From: Streptomyces venezuelae ATCC 10712
GTDB taxonomy: Bacteria > Actinomycetota > Actinomycetes > Streptomycetales > Streptomycetaceae
NCBI RefSeq assembly: GCF_008639165.1
Contig: NZ_CP029197.1
Location: 7,568,001 to 7,632,000 of the forward strand
Direction: 5' to 3'
DNA: 64,000 bases
Both the position numbers and the translations under genes were made by a program. The notes under the pieces were generated by a model, which was not told the DNA's origin, ran no database searches, and saw nothing but the letters and a program-made list of their open reading frames with translations. This document shows, in pieces, positions 16,190 through 24,828 of this stretch. Every line of letters begins with the position of its first letter. Position 1 is the stretch's first letter.

Positions 16190-17369
16190 GACGGGGGTCG
16201 GCTGCGTAGTCGGGCAGGGTCACGGTGCTGCTGACTTTCTCGCCCAGTTTGAGCATGCCGTTCAGGAGGAGGCGCCGGGACAGCAAGGTGTTGCGGAGAC
16301 GGATGCCGGTGGCGGTGGCGGGGGCGAGGAACTTTCCGGTGCGGTCGCCGCCCGCCTGGCAGTTCTCGGCGTACGTGCGGAGCCTGCTCTCGTAGCGGGC
16401 GAAGGCGGTCCTGTGATCGCCCCGGGCTCGGGCGAGTTCGCCGGCGAGGACGTATGCGGCGACGATCGCGCTTCCCGTGCCCATGCCGCCGATGGTGGCC
16501 CCGCAGGCGGCGTCGCCGACGAGGCACACGCGCCCGGTGGACCAGGTGGCCACGTCGGCCCGGCTGATCGAGTCGAAGTACAGGTCGGGGGCCTCGCGCA
16601 GCGAGCGGAGCAGGCGGGGCACCTCCCAGCCGAGTCCGGAGAACGCGTCGGAGATCAGACGCTTCTGCTGTTCGGGGTCGTGGCGGTCGTAGGACAGCCT
16701 CGGTGCCGCGAAGACGAAGAACGCCCCTGCCCGCGCAGGGTCCCGGTGGTCGGCGCCGACGGAGGCGAGCCGCCCCGGCGCGTTGTACCCGACCGACCCC
16801 TTCCCCACCCCCAGCTCGTTGGGCAACTGCCAGGTGGCGGCGTAGTAGCCGAGGTGGCTCACGTAGTCCTCCTCCGGTCCGAAGGCGAGGCGCCGGACGT
16901 TGGAGTGCAGCCCGTCCGCACCGATGACGAGGCCGAAGTCGCGCGAGATCCCACTGCGGAACGTGACCCGCACGCCGTCGGAGGTCTCGGTGAGATCGAC
17001 GATCGAGTCGCCGAAGACGTACTCGGTACGGGGGAGGCTGAGCTCGTGGAGCGCCCGGGCCAGATCGCCGCGCAGCACTTCTATCTCACCGCCGGCGAAC
17101 TCGGCCGGCAGGTCCAGGAGCGTGCGGCCGCGTTCGTCGACGAAGCGCATCGGGCTGCCACCGGTCTGTATGCGGCGGAGGCCGGGGAGCAGGCCCATGC
17201 GTTCCAGCACGGTCAGATGCGCTTCGCCGCGGAAGTCGACGGCCTGACCGCCCTGGCGCAGGGCCGGGGCCAGTTCGACGACGGTGGGCTGGAAGCCGTG
17301 GCGTCCCAGCCAGTAGGCCAGCGCCGGGCCGGCGATGCTCGCGCCGGAGATGAGGACGTTCCTGTTCAC
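16176..17369 (-). CDS. FAD-dependent monooxygenase (TetX/aromatic hydroxylase type)
   Basis: A 397-aa flavoprotein monooxygenase. The FAD site is LISGASIAGPALAYWLGRHG (6-25), the DG motif is LVIGADGLHSNVR, and the second FAD/ribityl site is VCLVGDAACGATIGGMGTG. It would use NAD(P)H and O2 to hydroxylate a small aromatic or antibiotic-like substrate. The GTG start follows GGAGGG. It is divergent from a TetR gene, with operator-like repeats between them, the usual layout for a drug- or substrate-induced monooxygenase. The ATG-overlapping remnant downstream suggests a lost neighbour. Confidence 0.9.
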   Translation of the reverse strand: MNRNVLISGASIAGPALAYWLGRHGFQPTVVELAPALRQGGQAVDFRGEAHLTVLERMGLLPGLRRIQTGGSPMRFVDERGRTLLDLPAEFAGGEIEVLRGDLARALHELSLPRTEYVFGDSIVDLTETSDGVRVTFRSGISRDFGLVIGADGLHSNVRRLAFGPEEDYVSHLGYYAATWQLPNELGVGKGSVGYNAPGRLASVGADHRDPARAGAFFVFAAPRLSYDRHDPEQQKRLISDAFSGLGWEVPRLLRSLREAPDLYFDSISRADVATWSTGRVCLVGDAACGATIGGMGTGSAIVAAYVLAGELARARGDHRTAFARYESRLRTYAENCQAGGDRTGKFLAPATATGIRLRNTLLSRRLLLNGMLKLGEKVSSTVTLPDYAADPRHAGR

Positions 17370-17392
17370 GTGGTTCCCTCCACTCGATAACT

Positions 17393-17434
17393 GTGTCCCG
17401 TGGACACTGAATTACTGTGTACCCTAGACACAGT
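17393..17434. promoter_or_regulatory. Two inverted repeats, candidate TetR operators
   Basis: GTGTC/GACAC (17393-17407, 5-nt spacer) and a perfect ACTGTGT/ACACAGT repeat (17414-17434, 7-nt spacer) share the TGTGT..ACACA core. They occupy the 101-bp gap between the divergent monooxygenase and TetR genes. Confidence 0.6.
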
Positions 17435-17470
17435 TGATGGGGCAAGGTCGAAACAGGAGGGGTGGCGGAC

Positions 17471-18187
17471 ATGGGTGGCGAACACGCCGAGGTGGTGCGG
17501 CTGCTCTGGGGCCCGCACCCGAAGCCTTCGAGAGGTCCCAGGCCGACACTCGACCTGGACCGCATCGCGCGGGCCGCGATCGAGATCGCCGACTCGGAGG
17601 GGTTGACCGATGTGTCCATGCAGGGGGTCGCCGCGCGACTGGGCGTGACCAAGATGGCGCTCTACCGGTACGTGCCGGGCAAGGCCGAGCTGGTCGCCCT
17701 CATGGTGGACGCCGCGATCGGCCCCTACCCGGCGGCGAAGCCGCACGGCGGTGGCTGGCGTGAGCAGCTGGAGGAGTGGGCCCGCGAACTGTTCGACGTC
17801 TTTCGTCAGCACCCCTGGGCGTTGGACGCCACGGTCGGCCCACGGATCATGGGCCCCGGAGAGCTGTCCTGGATGGAGCGCGCCGTGTCCGCCCTGGACG
17901 GCACACGGCTGAGCGGTGCCGAGCGGATGGATGCGGCGGTCCTGCTCGTCGGGCATGCGCGCGGCATCGCCCAGCAGACCCGGGCGGTCGGCCCCGCGGA
18001 CGATCCCGAGGCCCAACTGGGCGCCGCCCTCGGCGATCTGATGCGGACGCACGGTGCGCGGTTCCCCGCGCTCGCCGAGGCCCTCGCTTCAGCGGCCCGG
18101 TCCGGCGGGCAGGATCAGGCATGGGACTTCGGCCTGCAGCGCATCCTGGACGGGTTGGCCGCACTCATCGATCAGCGCGCGGGCTGA
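17471..18187 (+). CDS. TetR-family transcriptional regulator
   Basis: A 238-aa repressor. The HTH is in residues about 25-75: RIARAAIEIADSEGLTDVSM, then AARLGVTKMALYRYVPGKAE. The rest is helical, typical of the TetR_C ligand domain. The ATG at 17471 is favoured, with AGGAGG ten bases upstream; a GTG three codons earlier sits too close to that site. It probably represses the divergent FAD monooxygenase and itself through the inverted repeats in the gap. Confidence 0.9.
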   Translation: MGGEHAEVVRLLWGPHPKPSRGPRPTLDLDRIARAAIEIADSEGLTDVSMQGVAARLGVTKMALYRYVPGKAELVALMVDAAIGPYPAAKPHGGGWREQLEEWARELFDVFRQHPWALDATVGPRIMGPGELSWMERAVSALDGTRLSGAERMDAAVLLVGHARGIAQQTRAVGPADDPEAQLGAALGDLMRTHGARFPALAEALASAARSGGQDQAWDFGLQRILDGLAALIDQRAG

Positions 18188-18260
18188 CCGCGGCAAGGAT
18201 CGGAGTCGGGCGGGCCATCCGGACGCTGCCGTCCCCCGGGCCCGTACCGGCGCCGGGGGG

Positions 18261-19139
18261 CTACGCGTTCGCCCCGCCCTCCAGATGGCGCAGGGCCTCG
18301 GCGGCGCGTTCCGCGGCACGGTGGGCCGTGCGGAGGGCGCGTTCCGCGCTCGTCACCGCGGAACCGGCGGCCGTGGCGGCCGCCTCGGTGTCCCGCTCGG
18401 CCTGCCGGGCCTCCCGCAGCTCGTGCTCCAGGCCGCGGACCCGCTCGGCCGCCTCCTCGGCCCGCGTCGACGCGGCCCGCCGGGCGTCCTGGGCCTCGGC
18501 GAGCGCCCGCTCGCGCCGTTCGACCTCCGCGTCGGCGTCGGCCGCCGCGGCCCGCACCCGGTCGAGGTCCCGGGGCCGCCGCGCCTCCGCGTCGCCGCCC
18601 CGGGACGGGGGCGGCGCGGTCCGCGCCGCGCGGGCGGGGACCGTCTCCGGGGTGACGGCGGCGAAGCCGACCACGGCCTCGGGCACCTTCACCAGCCGGC
18701 CCCGCGACCACTGCCCGGCGACCTCCTCGTCGGCGAGGACGGCGTGCAGGGTCTGCTCGACCTCGTGCAGCACCGTGTCGCTCACCGGCTGCCCCGCCTC
18801 GTCGGCCAGGGTGGCGGCCGTACGGGCGAGCGCGGTGACGAGCTGTCGCCGCCGACCGCTCGCCGCCCGCAGCTGCTCGGCGTCCAGCGTCCGGTGGGCC
18901 TCCCGCAGCGTCCGGCCCAGGGCGAGGAACTGCTCGGCCTCCCGCTGTCTCTGACGGGCCAGCAGGTTCGCCGCCCACGCGGCCAGCGAGGGCTTGCGCA
19001 GCGCGGCGATCGCCTTCGCCGCCTTCGCGTCCTTCGCCCGGCGCGCCGCGGCGACGCGCGCGTCCCGCGCCGGCACGAACTCGGCCGGCCTCAGCCCGTA
19101 CAGCTCATCGGAGATCTGCTCGACGTCCACGTCGTCCAC
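18261..19139 (-). CDS. Uncharacterised actinobacterial coiled-coil protein
   Basis: A 292-aa soluble protein. The N-terminal block (EQISDELYGLRPAEFVPARD, ALRKPSLAAWAANLLARQR) is a pattern I have seen in many actinobacterial hypothetical proteins. The C-terminal half (about 170-285) is an Ala/Glu/Arg-rich region with heptad character, likely coiled coil. The start is a GTG at 19139; a GTG three codons on is possible. No catalytic motif is seen. It lies 86 bp after the MFS gene on the same strand and may be unrelated to the biosynthetic genes. Confidence 0.75.
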   Translation of the reverse strand: MDDVDVEQISDELYGLRPAEFVPARDARVAAARRAKDAKAAKAIAALRKPSLAAWAANLLARQRQREAEQFLALGRTLREAHRTLDAEQLRAASGRRRQLVTALARTAATLADEAGQPVSDTVLHEVEQTLHAVLADEEVAGQWSRGRLVKVPEAVVGFAAVTPETVPARAARTAPPPSRGGDAEARRPRDLDRVRAAAADADAEVERRERALAEAQDARRAASTRAEEAAERVRGLEHELREARQAERDTEAAATAAGSAVTSAERALRTAHRAAERAAEALRHLEGGANA

Positions 19140-19225
19140 TCTGCGCCGTCCGCGCCCGGCGGCGGGCGCGCGACCGCCGGGCCTCCACCGGATGCCCGGG
19201 GCGATCACCCGCCCGGCCGTGGCCC

Positions 19226-20491
19226 TCAGCTGCCGACGGCCGCCTCCGCGGTCTCCTTCGGAGCCCGGCGGAGGGCGCGGACGGCGGGGACGCACAGCAT
19301 GACGCCGATGCACACGACGCCCATGACCGAGGAGAAGAGCAGCACCCGGTCGGCGCCGTACGCGTCCGCCGCGGGGCCTGCCAGGGCCCGGCCTACCGGG
19401 ATCACCATGATGGACCCCGCCACGTCGTAGGCCGAGACCCGGCTCAGGACGGCCAGCGGGATGTGCGACTGCACGCTGGTCGCCCACATGACTCCCCAGA
19501 AGGCGAACCCGCAGCCCGCCACGACCCCGGTCAGGGCCGTCACGGTGAAGGACCAACCGAGCGCGGGCGCGAGCGGGTTGAGGGTGAAGAAGAACATCGC
19601 GCACGCCCCCGCGACCAGCGGCCGCCGGGGCCGGACCCGCATCCCGAGCAGGCCGCCCACGATCGTCCCGGCGCCGTCGGCCGAGGCGATCCACCCGTAA
19701 CCGCTGGCCCCGTGCTGCTCGGTGAGCAGCGCCGCGCCCAGCGGCAGCGCCGGACCGAAGACGAAGAGGCCGTACACCGCCCAGACGGCGATGACCCCCC
19801 ACAGCCAGGAGCGGGCCCTGAACTCGTGCCAGCCGGTGGCCAGTCGGTGCCACATCGGGTCGTCGCTCTCGTCCCGCGCCGTGCCGAGCCTGCGCAGCGG
19901 CGCCAGGCCGAGGGCACTGAGCGCGTACGCCGCGGCGATGACCACGAAGGACCCCGCCACGTCCCAGTAGGCCACGAGGAGACCCGCGAGGCCGGGTCCG
20001 AGCAGGGTGCAGATCGCCTCGGAGATCCGCAGCAGCGCGTTCGCCCGCTGGATGTCCTCGGCGACCTGCGGGACCAGGCTCGCGAGACCCGGCTGGAACA
20101 TGGCGGTCGCGGCCCCGCTGAGCGCAAGGAGCGCCATGACCTGCCAGAGCCGTACCTCGGAGCCGACCAGCAGCGCCGCGAGCGCGAGCATGGCCGCCAT
20201 GCGGACCACGTCGGCGCCGACCATCATCACCTGCGGGGTGAACTTGTCGGCGAACACCCCGCCGAACAGCACGAGCAGGACGATCGGCGCCATCCAGGCG
20301 GCGAGCGCGTAGCCCACGCCGCCCGCCCCGTACCCCGCGCCGAGCACGGCGGTCGTGAGCGACACCATCAGCATGCCGTCGGCCAGCAGCGAGGTGCTGC
20401 GGGCGGTGAAGAACAGCCGGAAGCGACTCGACCGCCACGGGCTGGGCGGGGGGCTCTGCTCCCGCCGCGCGGTTATCTCATCCATCGTCAT
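19226..20491 (-). CDS. MFS exporter (EntS/MFS_3 type), last gene of the leftward biosynthetic arm
   Basis: A 421-aa integral membrane protein with about 12 hydrophobic segments and no signal peptide. The opening FRLFFTARSTSLLADGMLMV and later GPGLAGLLVAYWDVAGSFVV match the MFS_3 (enterobactin exporter-like) group. Its ATG begins two bases after the first base of the upstream stop region (TGACATG), so translation is coupled to the DUF6271-condensation gene. This placement argues that it exports the product of the locus or confers self-resistance. Confidence 0.9.
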   Translation of the reverse strand: MTMDEITARREQSPPPSPWRSSRFRLFFTARSTSLLADGMLMVSLTTAVLGAGYGAGGVGYALAAWMAPIVLLVLFGGVFADKFTPQVMMVGADVVRMAAMLALAALLVGSEVRLWQVMALLALSGAATAMFQPGLASLVPQVAEDIQRANALLRISEAICTLLGPGLAGLLVAYWDVAGSFVVIAAAYALSALGLAPLRRLGTARDESDDPMWHRLATGWHEFRARSWLWGVIAVWAVYGLFVFGPALPLGAALLTEQHGASGYGWIASADGAGTIVGGLLGMRVRPRRPLVAGACAMFFFTLNPLAPALGWSFTVTALTGVVAGCGFAFWGVMWATSVQSHIPLAVLSRVSAYDVAGSIMVIPVGRALAGPAADAYGADRVLLFSSVMGVVCIGVMLCVPAVRALRRAPKETAEAAVGS

Positions 20492-20492
20492 G

Positions 20493-23400
20493 TCACATCC
20501 GCCGGTCCCGGCCGGTCCCTTCGCTGAGAATCTGTTGCCGGAGCCAGCCGCTCCCGCTCGGGTCCGGCTCCGCCGGCGGGTCCTGGACGATCACGTACCG
20601 GCGCGGGGCCAGTACGCCGGGGCGGCCGGGGAGCGCCTCCATGAGCGCGGTGTGGGCCTGTTCCGGGGTGAGGGGCGTGTCGCCGGCGGCGATGTACGCC
20701 GTCAGGGCGGCCTCCTCGTCACCGCCGGGGCCTGCGGCCTCCGCGGTGACGTGCACGGTCGCCTCCGCCAGGGCCTCGTGCACCCCGGTCAGCGCCTCGC
20801 CCAGGGCCTCCGCCACGAGGTGCGGCGAGGTCCAGCAGCCGTCCACCCGGCACCACTGAGGGCCGCGCTCGACGGGCCGGACCCCCGTCACCCCGGTCAG
20901 CGACCCGAGGAGTACGTCCGCCGTGCCGACCGCCTCCAGGAGCCGTACCAGACCGGCGAGGAAGCCCTCGGCCTCCTCCGGCTTGAACAGCGCGGGATCG
21001 GCCCACAGGCTGAGGTGGACCAGCGGTTCGATCGCGTACACGAAGGTCAGGACGCGGGTCGGCAGCACCTGGTCGGGGCCCCACGTCAGCTCCAGCTCCG
21101 GTGCGTCCGCGTCCGCCGCGGCGTCCGGGGCCACCGGGGCGACGGTGCCGGGGAGGGTGCTGACGTCGTTGAAGACGACGTCGCGGGCGAACTGGCTGCC
21201 GCGTTCGAACGTGGTCCGACCGATCATGTCCCAGAGGGCGACCGCGTCGAACTGGCTGTGCCGGTACGCGTTGAGGGCCGCGCCCCAGGCCTTGGCGAGC
21301 AGCGCGTCGAAGGTCGGGACCCGGACGTCGAGCGAGAGCAGCGCGTCCTGGGACAGGGTGTTCACCGAGCGGGCCAGCCGGGGGTGGTACCGGTTGGAGG
21401 TCGGCACGGCGGCCACGCAGGCGGACTGCCCCGCCCGGTGGGCGACGAGCGCGCACCAGGCGGTCAGCAGCACCGTGGGCGCCGGACTGCCGGTGCGCCG
21501 GGCCGCGAGCGCCAGGGCCCGCCCGGCGCGCGAGGACCGGAGGGTGAGCCGAGGCACGGACACCTCGGTGCCCTCCGCGCCCGGCTCCGCGAACATCGCC
21601 TGGGGACCGGTGCGGATGATCCGCTCCCAGTACCGCAGGGACGCCTCGGACTTGCGTCGCCCGGCGGGCGCCGCCTCCTCGGCGGCGAGGTCGAGGGGCG
21701 CGGCGCACGCGAGCGGCGGCAGCGTGCCGTCGGTGAGCAGGGCCCGCCACTCCTCCTTCAGGACCGCGAGCGCGCCGACGTCGGTCGCGGCGTGGCTCGC
21801 CGCCAGGGTCACGAAGACGGGTGCGCCGCGCAAGGTGACGAGGGTGATCCGGAGGGGGAAGTCCCGGTCCAGATGGAACCGTTCGTCACGGGCCCGGCGT
21901 GCCAACGACTCGGCGTACGCGGCGGGTTCGTCGGGCAGTTCCTCGTGGTCCAGGACGGTGACCGTGAAGTGTCCTTCGGGTGCGACGACTTGTTCGCGGG
22001 GCGCGCTGCCCGCCGTGTGGGGGAAGGTCGTCCGCAGACCCTCGTGGCGTACGGCGAGGGCGCGCAGGGCGTCGACCGCCGCCTCCGTCCGGGTTCCCTC
22101 GGGAACCGGCCACACGTCGTGGATGTTGATGTGCGCGGGCTCGTCGCGGAGCATGCAGCGGATCATGTTGGCCTGCCCCATGGTGACGGGGCCGCGGCGC
22201 GCCTCGCCCCCCGCGTACGCCACGGTGAGGGCGGTGGTACGGGGCCGGTGCCGGCTCGCGCGGGTCAGGGCCTCCCAGGCCTCGGTCAGGGCCGCGAAGT
22301 CCTCCATGTCCTGCCGGGCCTCCTCGATCAGCCGCTCGCGCCGGGCGGCGAGGGCGTCGGCGGCCGTGGCGTAGCGGCCGCCCAGGGTGCGGTACGCGCG
22401 GTCGAGCACGTCGAGCCGGCGGAGGTGCTCGGCGCGGTCCACGTGGGCGCCGTCCCGGGCGAACGCGGCGACGGCGGCGGCGCGGACGTGCCCCTCGGGG
22501 TCGAGCAGCGTGTCACCGGCCTCCTTCAGCCGGGCGTATACGGTGTCGAGGTGGGGAGAGGCGAGCAGGAACTTCGCGAACCGGATCTGATAGGCGAGGA
22601 ACCCCTCGTCCGAACGCCGTTCTTCGGTATGGAAGTTGACGATGTGTCGGTTGTGCAGCACGCCGGGGAGGCCGGCGTCGTGGGCCAGGTGGAGGAGGAA
22701 GTAGTCGCTGCCGATGGTGTCGGTGGCGGGCGGCAGCGGGACCCGGCCGTAGACCTCGCGGTCGAGCGCGATGTTGCACATGTCGACGCGGGTCGGGCTG
22801 ACGCTCGTGAGCGTGCTGCGGTCGGCGGTGAACGCGGCGGTGCCGGCGCCCCGGAAGGACTCCGCGATGAGGTTCCTGCGCCAGATCTCCGGGTAGCCGG
22901 CGGGGACCGACAGGCCGACGACGTCCTCGTAGACGGCGGGGTCGAGGCGGCGGATCTCCTCGACGTCCACGGACATCGCGCCGACGAAGGAGCCGCCGAC
23001 GACGGCCACCGGCCGGTGGGCGAGGGCCGGGTCGAGCCTGCTCCGGGACACCGTGCCGGTGAGGTCGCCGGCCCGCCGGCCGAGGGCGGTCAGCTCGTGG
23101 TGGAGCGGGAAGACCGGTTCGCCGTCCAGGTACTGGTACCGGCTGTCCGAGTCCCGGCGGTGGACCGAGACGCAGCCCAGGGCCTCGGCGATGAGGAAGG
23201 CACGGTTGGTGCAGGCGCCGTAGGAGACCTGGGACGGCAGCATCAGGCCGAGCAGCCGCTCGGGCGCCGCCGCGCCGGACCGGTCGATCACGTCCCGGAG
23301 GAAGGCGCGCTGTTCGTCCTCGTCGAGGTGGTGCACGACGACGCCGGGGACGGGCGGCAGCGCGGCCGTCACCCGCCGGTGCTCCGCGAGCACGTCGGGC

Positions 23401-23534
23401 TCGGAGGAGTCCAGGACGAGGAGGTGCACCTCGGCGCCGAACCGGCGGGCGCCGTAGGCGGCTTCCTCGGCGACGGCGGTGAGGGTCGCGGCGCAGGCGC
23501 GGTTGGTGGGCAGGGTCAGGCAGACACGGCGCAC
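20493..23534 (-). CDS. DUF6271-condensation domain fusion protein
   Basis: A 1013-aa two-part protein. The GTG at 23534 has GGAGGAG with ideal spacing; the longer frame from 23567 is rejected. Residues 1-400 match DUF6271 as I know it from peptide biosynthetic loci (RRVCLTLPTNR, GACTNRAFLIAEALG, SVHRRDSDSRYQ), with a glycosyltransferase-A-like look. Residues about 440-880 are an NRPS condensation domain whose HHxxxDG motif is SHAATDV (580-586): the catalytic His and Asp stay, the first His and Gly are lost. No adenylation or carrier domain is present, so it must use the separate carrier protein encoded at 25822. Its start overlaps the PhyH gene by 19 bases. Confidence 0.85.
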   Translation of the reverse strand: MRRVCLTLPTNRACAATLTAVAEEAAYGARRFGAEVHLLVLDSSEPDVLAEHRRVTAALPPVPGVVVHHLDEDEQRAFLRDVIDRSGAAAPERLLGLMLPSQVSYGACTNRAFLIAEALGCVSVHRRDSDSRYQYLDGEPVFPLHHELTALGRRAGDLTGTVSRSRLDPALAHRPVAVVGGSFVGAMSVDVEEIRRLDPAVYEDVVGLSVPAGYPEIWRRNLIAESFRGAGTAAFTADRSTLTSVSPTRVDMCNIALDREVYGRVPLPPATDTIGSDYFLLHLAHDAGLPGVLHNRHIVNFHTEERRSDEGFLAYQIRFAKFLLASPHLDTVYARLKEAGDTLLDPEGHVRAAAVAAFARDGAHVDRAEHLRRLDVLDRAYRTLGGRYATAADALAARRERLIEEARQDMEDFAALTEAWEALTRASRHRPRTTALTVAYAGGEARRGPVTMGQANMIRCMLRDEPAHINIHDVWPVPEGTRTEAAVDALRALAVRHEGLRTTFPHTAGSAPREQVVAPEGHFTVTVLDHEELPDEPAAYAESLARRARDERFHLDRDFPLRITLVTLRGAPVFVTLAASHAATDVGALAVLKEEWRALLTDGTLPPLACAAPLDLAAEEAAPAGRRKSEASLRYWERIIRTGPQAMFAEPGAEGTEVSVPRLTLRSSRAGRALALAARRTGSPAPTVLLTAWCALVAHRAGQSACVAAVPTSNRYHPRLARSVNTLSQDALLSLDVRVPTFDALLAKAWGAALNAYRHSQFDAVALWDMIGRTTFERGSQFARDVVFNDVSTLPGTVAPVAPDAAADADAPELELTWGPDQVLPTRVLTFVYAIEPLVHLSLWADPALFKPEEAEGFLAGLVRLLEAVGTADVLLGSLTGVTGVRPVERGPQWCRVDGCWTSPHLVAEALGEALTGVHEALAEATVHVTAEAAGPGGDEEAALTAYIAAGDTPLTPEQAHTALMEALPGRPGVLAPRRYVIVQDPPAEPDPSGSGWLRQQILSEGTGRDRRM

Positions 23535-24583
23535 GCCGGCTCCTCCGCTGCTGCCGTGTCCGACCACGAGGTGAGTCCGAGCAGCCGGCTGCCGAGCTCG
23601 TTCAGGGTGGCCGTGGGGTACCGCTTGGACTCGTGCAGGACGGGGTCGCCCACCAGCGTCCGGTTCCAGCGCGGGGTGCGCAGGTGGCGCCAGGATTCGA
23701 CCCGGGAGCGCCGCAGCCGCTCGTGCTCCTCAAGGGCGGGCATCATCGACAGGTACTGGACGGCGCGCACCTGGTCCGTGGAGACGTTGCGGGCCACGCC
23801 GTGGGCGAGCAGGCCGTTCCAGATGAGCAGGTCGCCGGGGTGCAGGTCGGGGCGGACGACGGGGTACTCGGTCCGGTCCACGGCGGGGCGGAGGGGGTCG
23901 CGGTCGGCGGGCTGGCCGACCTTCCACTCCTCGAACCGCCGGAACAGCTCCGGGCAGCACTGGAAGCCGCCCGATTCGGGGCGGGTGTCGTTGAGCGCGA
24001 TGATCCCCTGGACCCGCTGCGGCGGGACGCCGAGCGTGGTGTCGATGTCCCAGTGGAGCTCGATGTCGAAGCCCCGGTCGGTGGGTTCGATGAGGGCGCG
24101 GTCACGGTTGCGGATGTTGGGCGGGTTGAGGTTGAGGCGGTCCTGGGTGACCCAGAGCTCCTCGCAGTCCCACACGTCCACGAAGGCGTCGTAGACGCGC
24201 TGGGCCTGGCGGTTGTCCCACAGGAGCTGGTGGTGGTACGCCTCCACGAAGCCGTACACGTGCAGCTGCTGGTCGAGTTCGGAGCGGAACGGCCGGTCCT
24301 CGTACCAGCTTTCCGGATTCTCGGGATCGAGGCCCTGGAAGTCCCAGGTGAAGTCGAGGAGCCGGCGGGCGGCCTCCGCCGGGACCGCCTCCCGGACGAC
24401 GACGTAGCCGTAGGTCTGCCAGTGGGCGAAGTCCTCCTCGGACAGCACCCGCAGCGGCCGTGACTTCTTCAGCTCCCGCAGGGTGGTCTGGGCCAGATAG
24501 GACTCGCCGTCCGCGCTGAAGTAGGGAAGGTCGGACGCGGCCCGGTGGAGTCGGGGCCGGCGGCGGGGAGCGGGTGTCGTCAT
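23516..24583 (-). CDS. Phytanoyl-CoA dioxygenase (PhyH)-family Fe(II)/2-oxoglutarate oxygenase
   Basis: A 355-aa PhyH-type oxygenase. The ATG (MTTPAPRRRPR) is chosen because GGAGGG lies just upstream. The iron triad is visible: His177-x-Asp179 in ELHWDID and His261 in LLAHGVARN. The 2OG-binding Arg is probably in the ARNVSTDQVRAVQ stretch. It is the first gene of the leftward arm and overlaps the condensation gene. In this context it likely hydroxylates the amino acid or peptide intermediate, on or off the carrier protein. Confidence 0.88.
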   Translation of the reverse strand: MTTPAPRRRPRLHRAASDLPYFSADGESYLAQTTLRELKKSRPLRVLSEEDFAHWQTYGYVVVREAVPAEAARRLLDFTWDFQGLDPENPESWYEDRPFRSELDQQLHVYGFVEAYHHQLLWDNRQAQRVYDAFVDVWDCEELWVTQDRLNLNPPNIRNRDRALIEPTDRGFDIELHWDIDTTLGVPPQRVQGIIALNDTRPESGGFQCCPELFRRFEEWKVGQPADRDPLRPAVDRTEYPVVRPDLHPGDLLIWNGLLAHGVARNVSTDQVRAVQYLSMMPALEEHERLRRSRVESWRHLRTPRWNRTLVGDPVLHESKRYPTATLNELGSRLLGLTSWSDTAAAEEPACAVSA

Positions 24584-24650
24584 GGGGTCCCTCCAGAAGG
24601 GGACGGCTGCGCCGTGGCGGGAGTGCGACGGCGCCACGTCGTTGAGCAGA

Positions 24651-24666
24651 ATTGGTTTAGACCATA
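24651..24666. promoter_or_regulatory. dre-like operator 1 (GntR/HutC, DasR type)
   Basis: ATTGGTTTAGACCATA matches 12 of 16 bases of the DasR-responsive consensus ACTGGTCTAGACCACT as I recall it. On the minus strand it lies just downstream of a TTGACA hexamer, inside the probable promoter of the PhyH arm. Confidence 0.6.
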
Positions 24667-24753
24667 GTCGTTGTCAAGTGTCGTCTCAATATGCGGAGTT
24701 GTGTCGAACCGGAGAACTTCACGCCACTTCGACACGCCCGTCGGCCCGTCAGC

Positions 24754-24790
24754 TTTGGTCTAGACAACAGCCGTGCGGCTCGCCTAGTGT
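24754..24790 (+). promoter_or_regulatory. dre-like operator 2 overlapping a promoter of the ligase arm
   Basis: TTTGGTCTAGACAACA (24754-24769) also matches 12 of 16 dre bases. It contains a TAGACA hexamer (24761-24766) that, with TAGTGT (24785-24790, 18-bp spacer), forms a fair sigma-70-type promoter. A repressor bound here would cover the -35 region. Confidence 0.55.
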
Positions 24791-24828
24791 CCCCGACTGT
24801 TCGTCCACGCCCACAGGGAGCGGTATCC

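Noticed and set aside
18261..20438. A single 725-codon gene covering the coiled-coil protein and the MFS region
   Set aside because: Upstream of 19140 this frame is a shadow of the MFS gene; protein-like sequence starts only at the GTG at 19139.
20355..24194. A 1279-codon rightward open frame
   Set aside because: It is antisense to the MFS, condensation and PhyH genes, whose motifs are clear. Long antisense frames are expected at this GC content.
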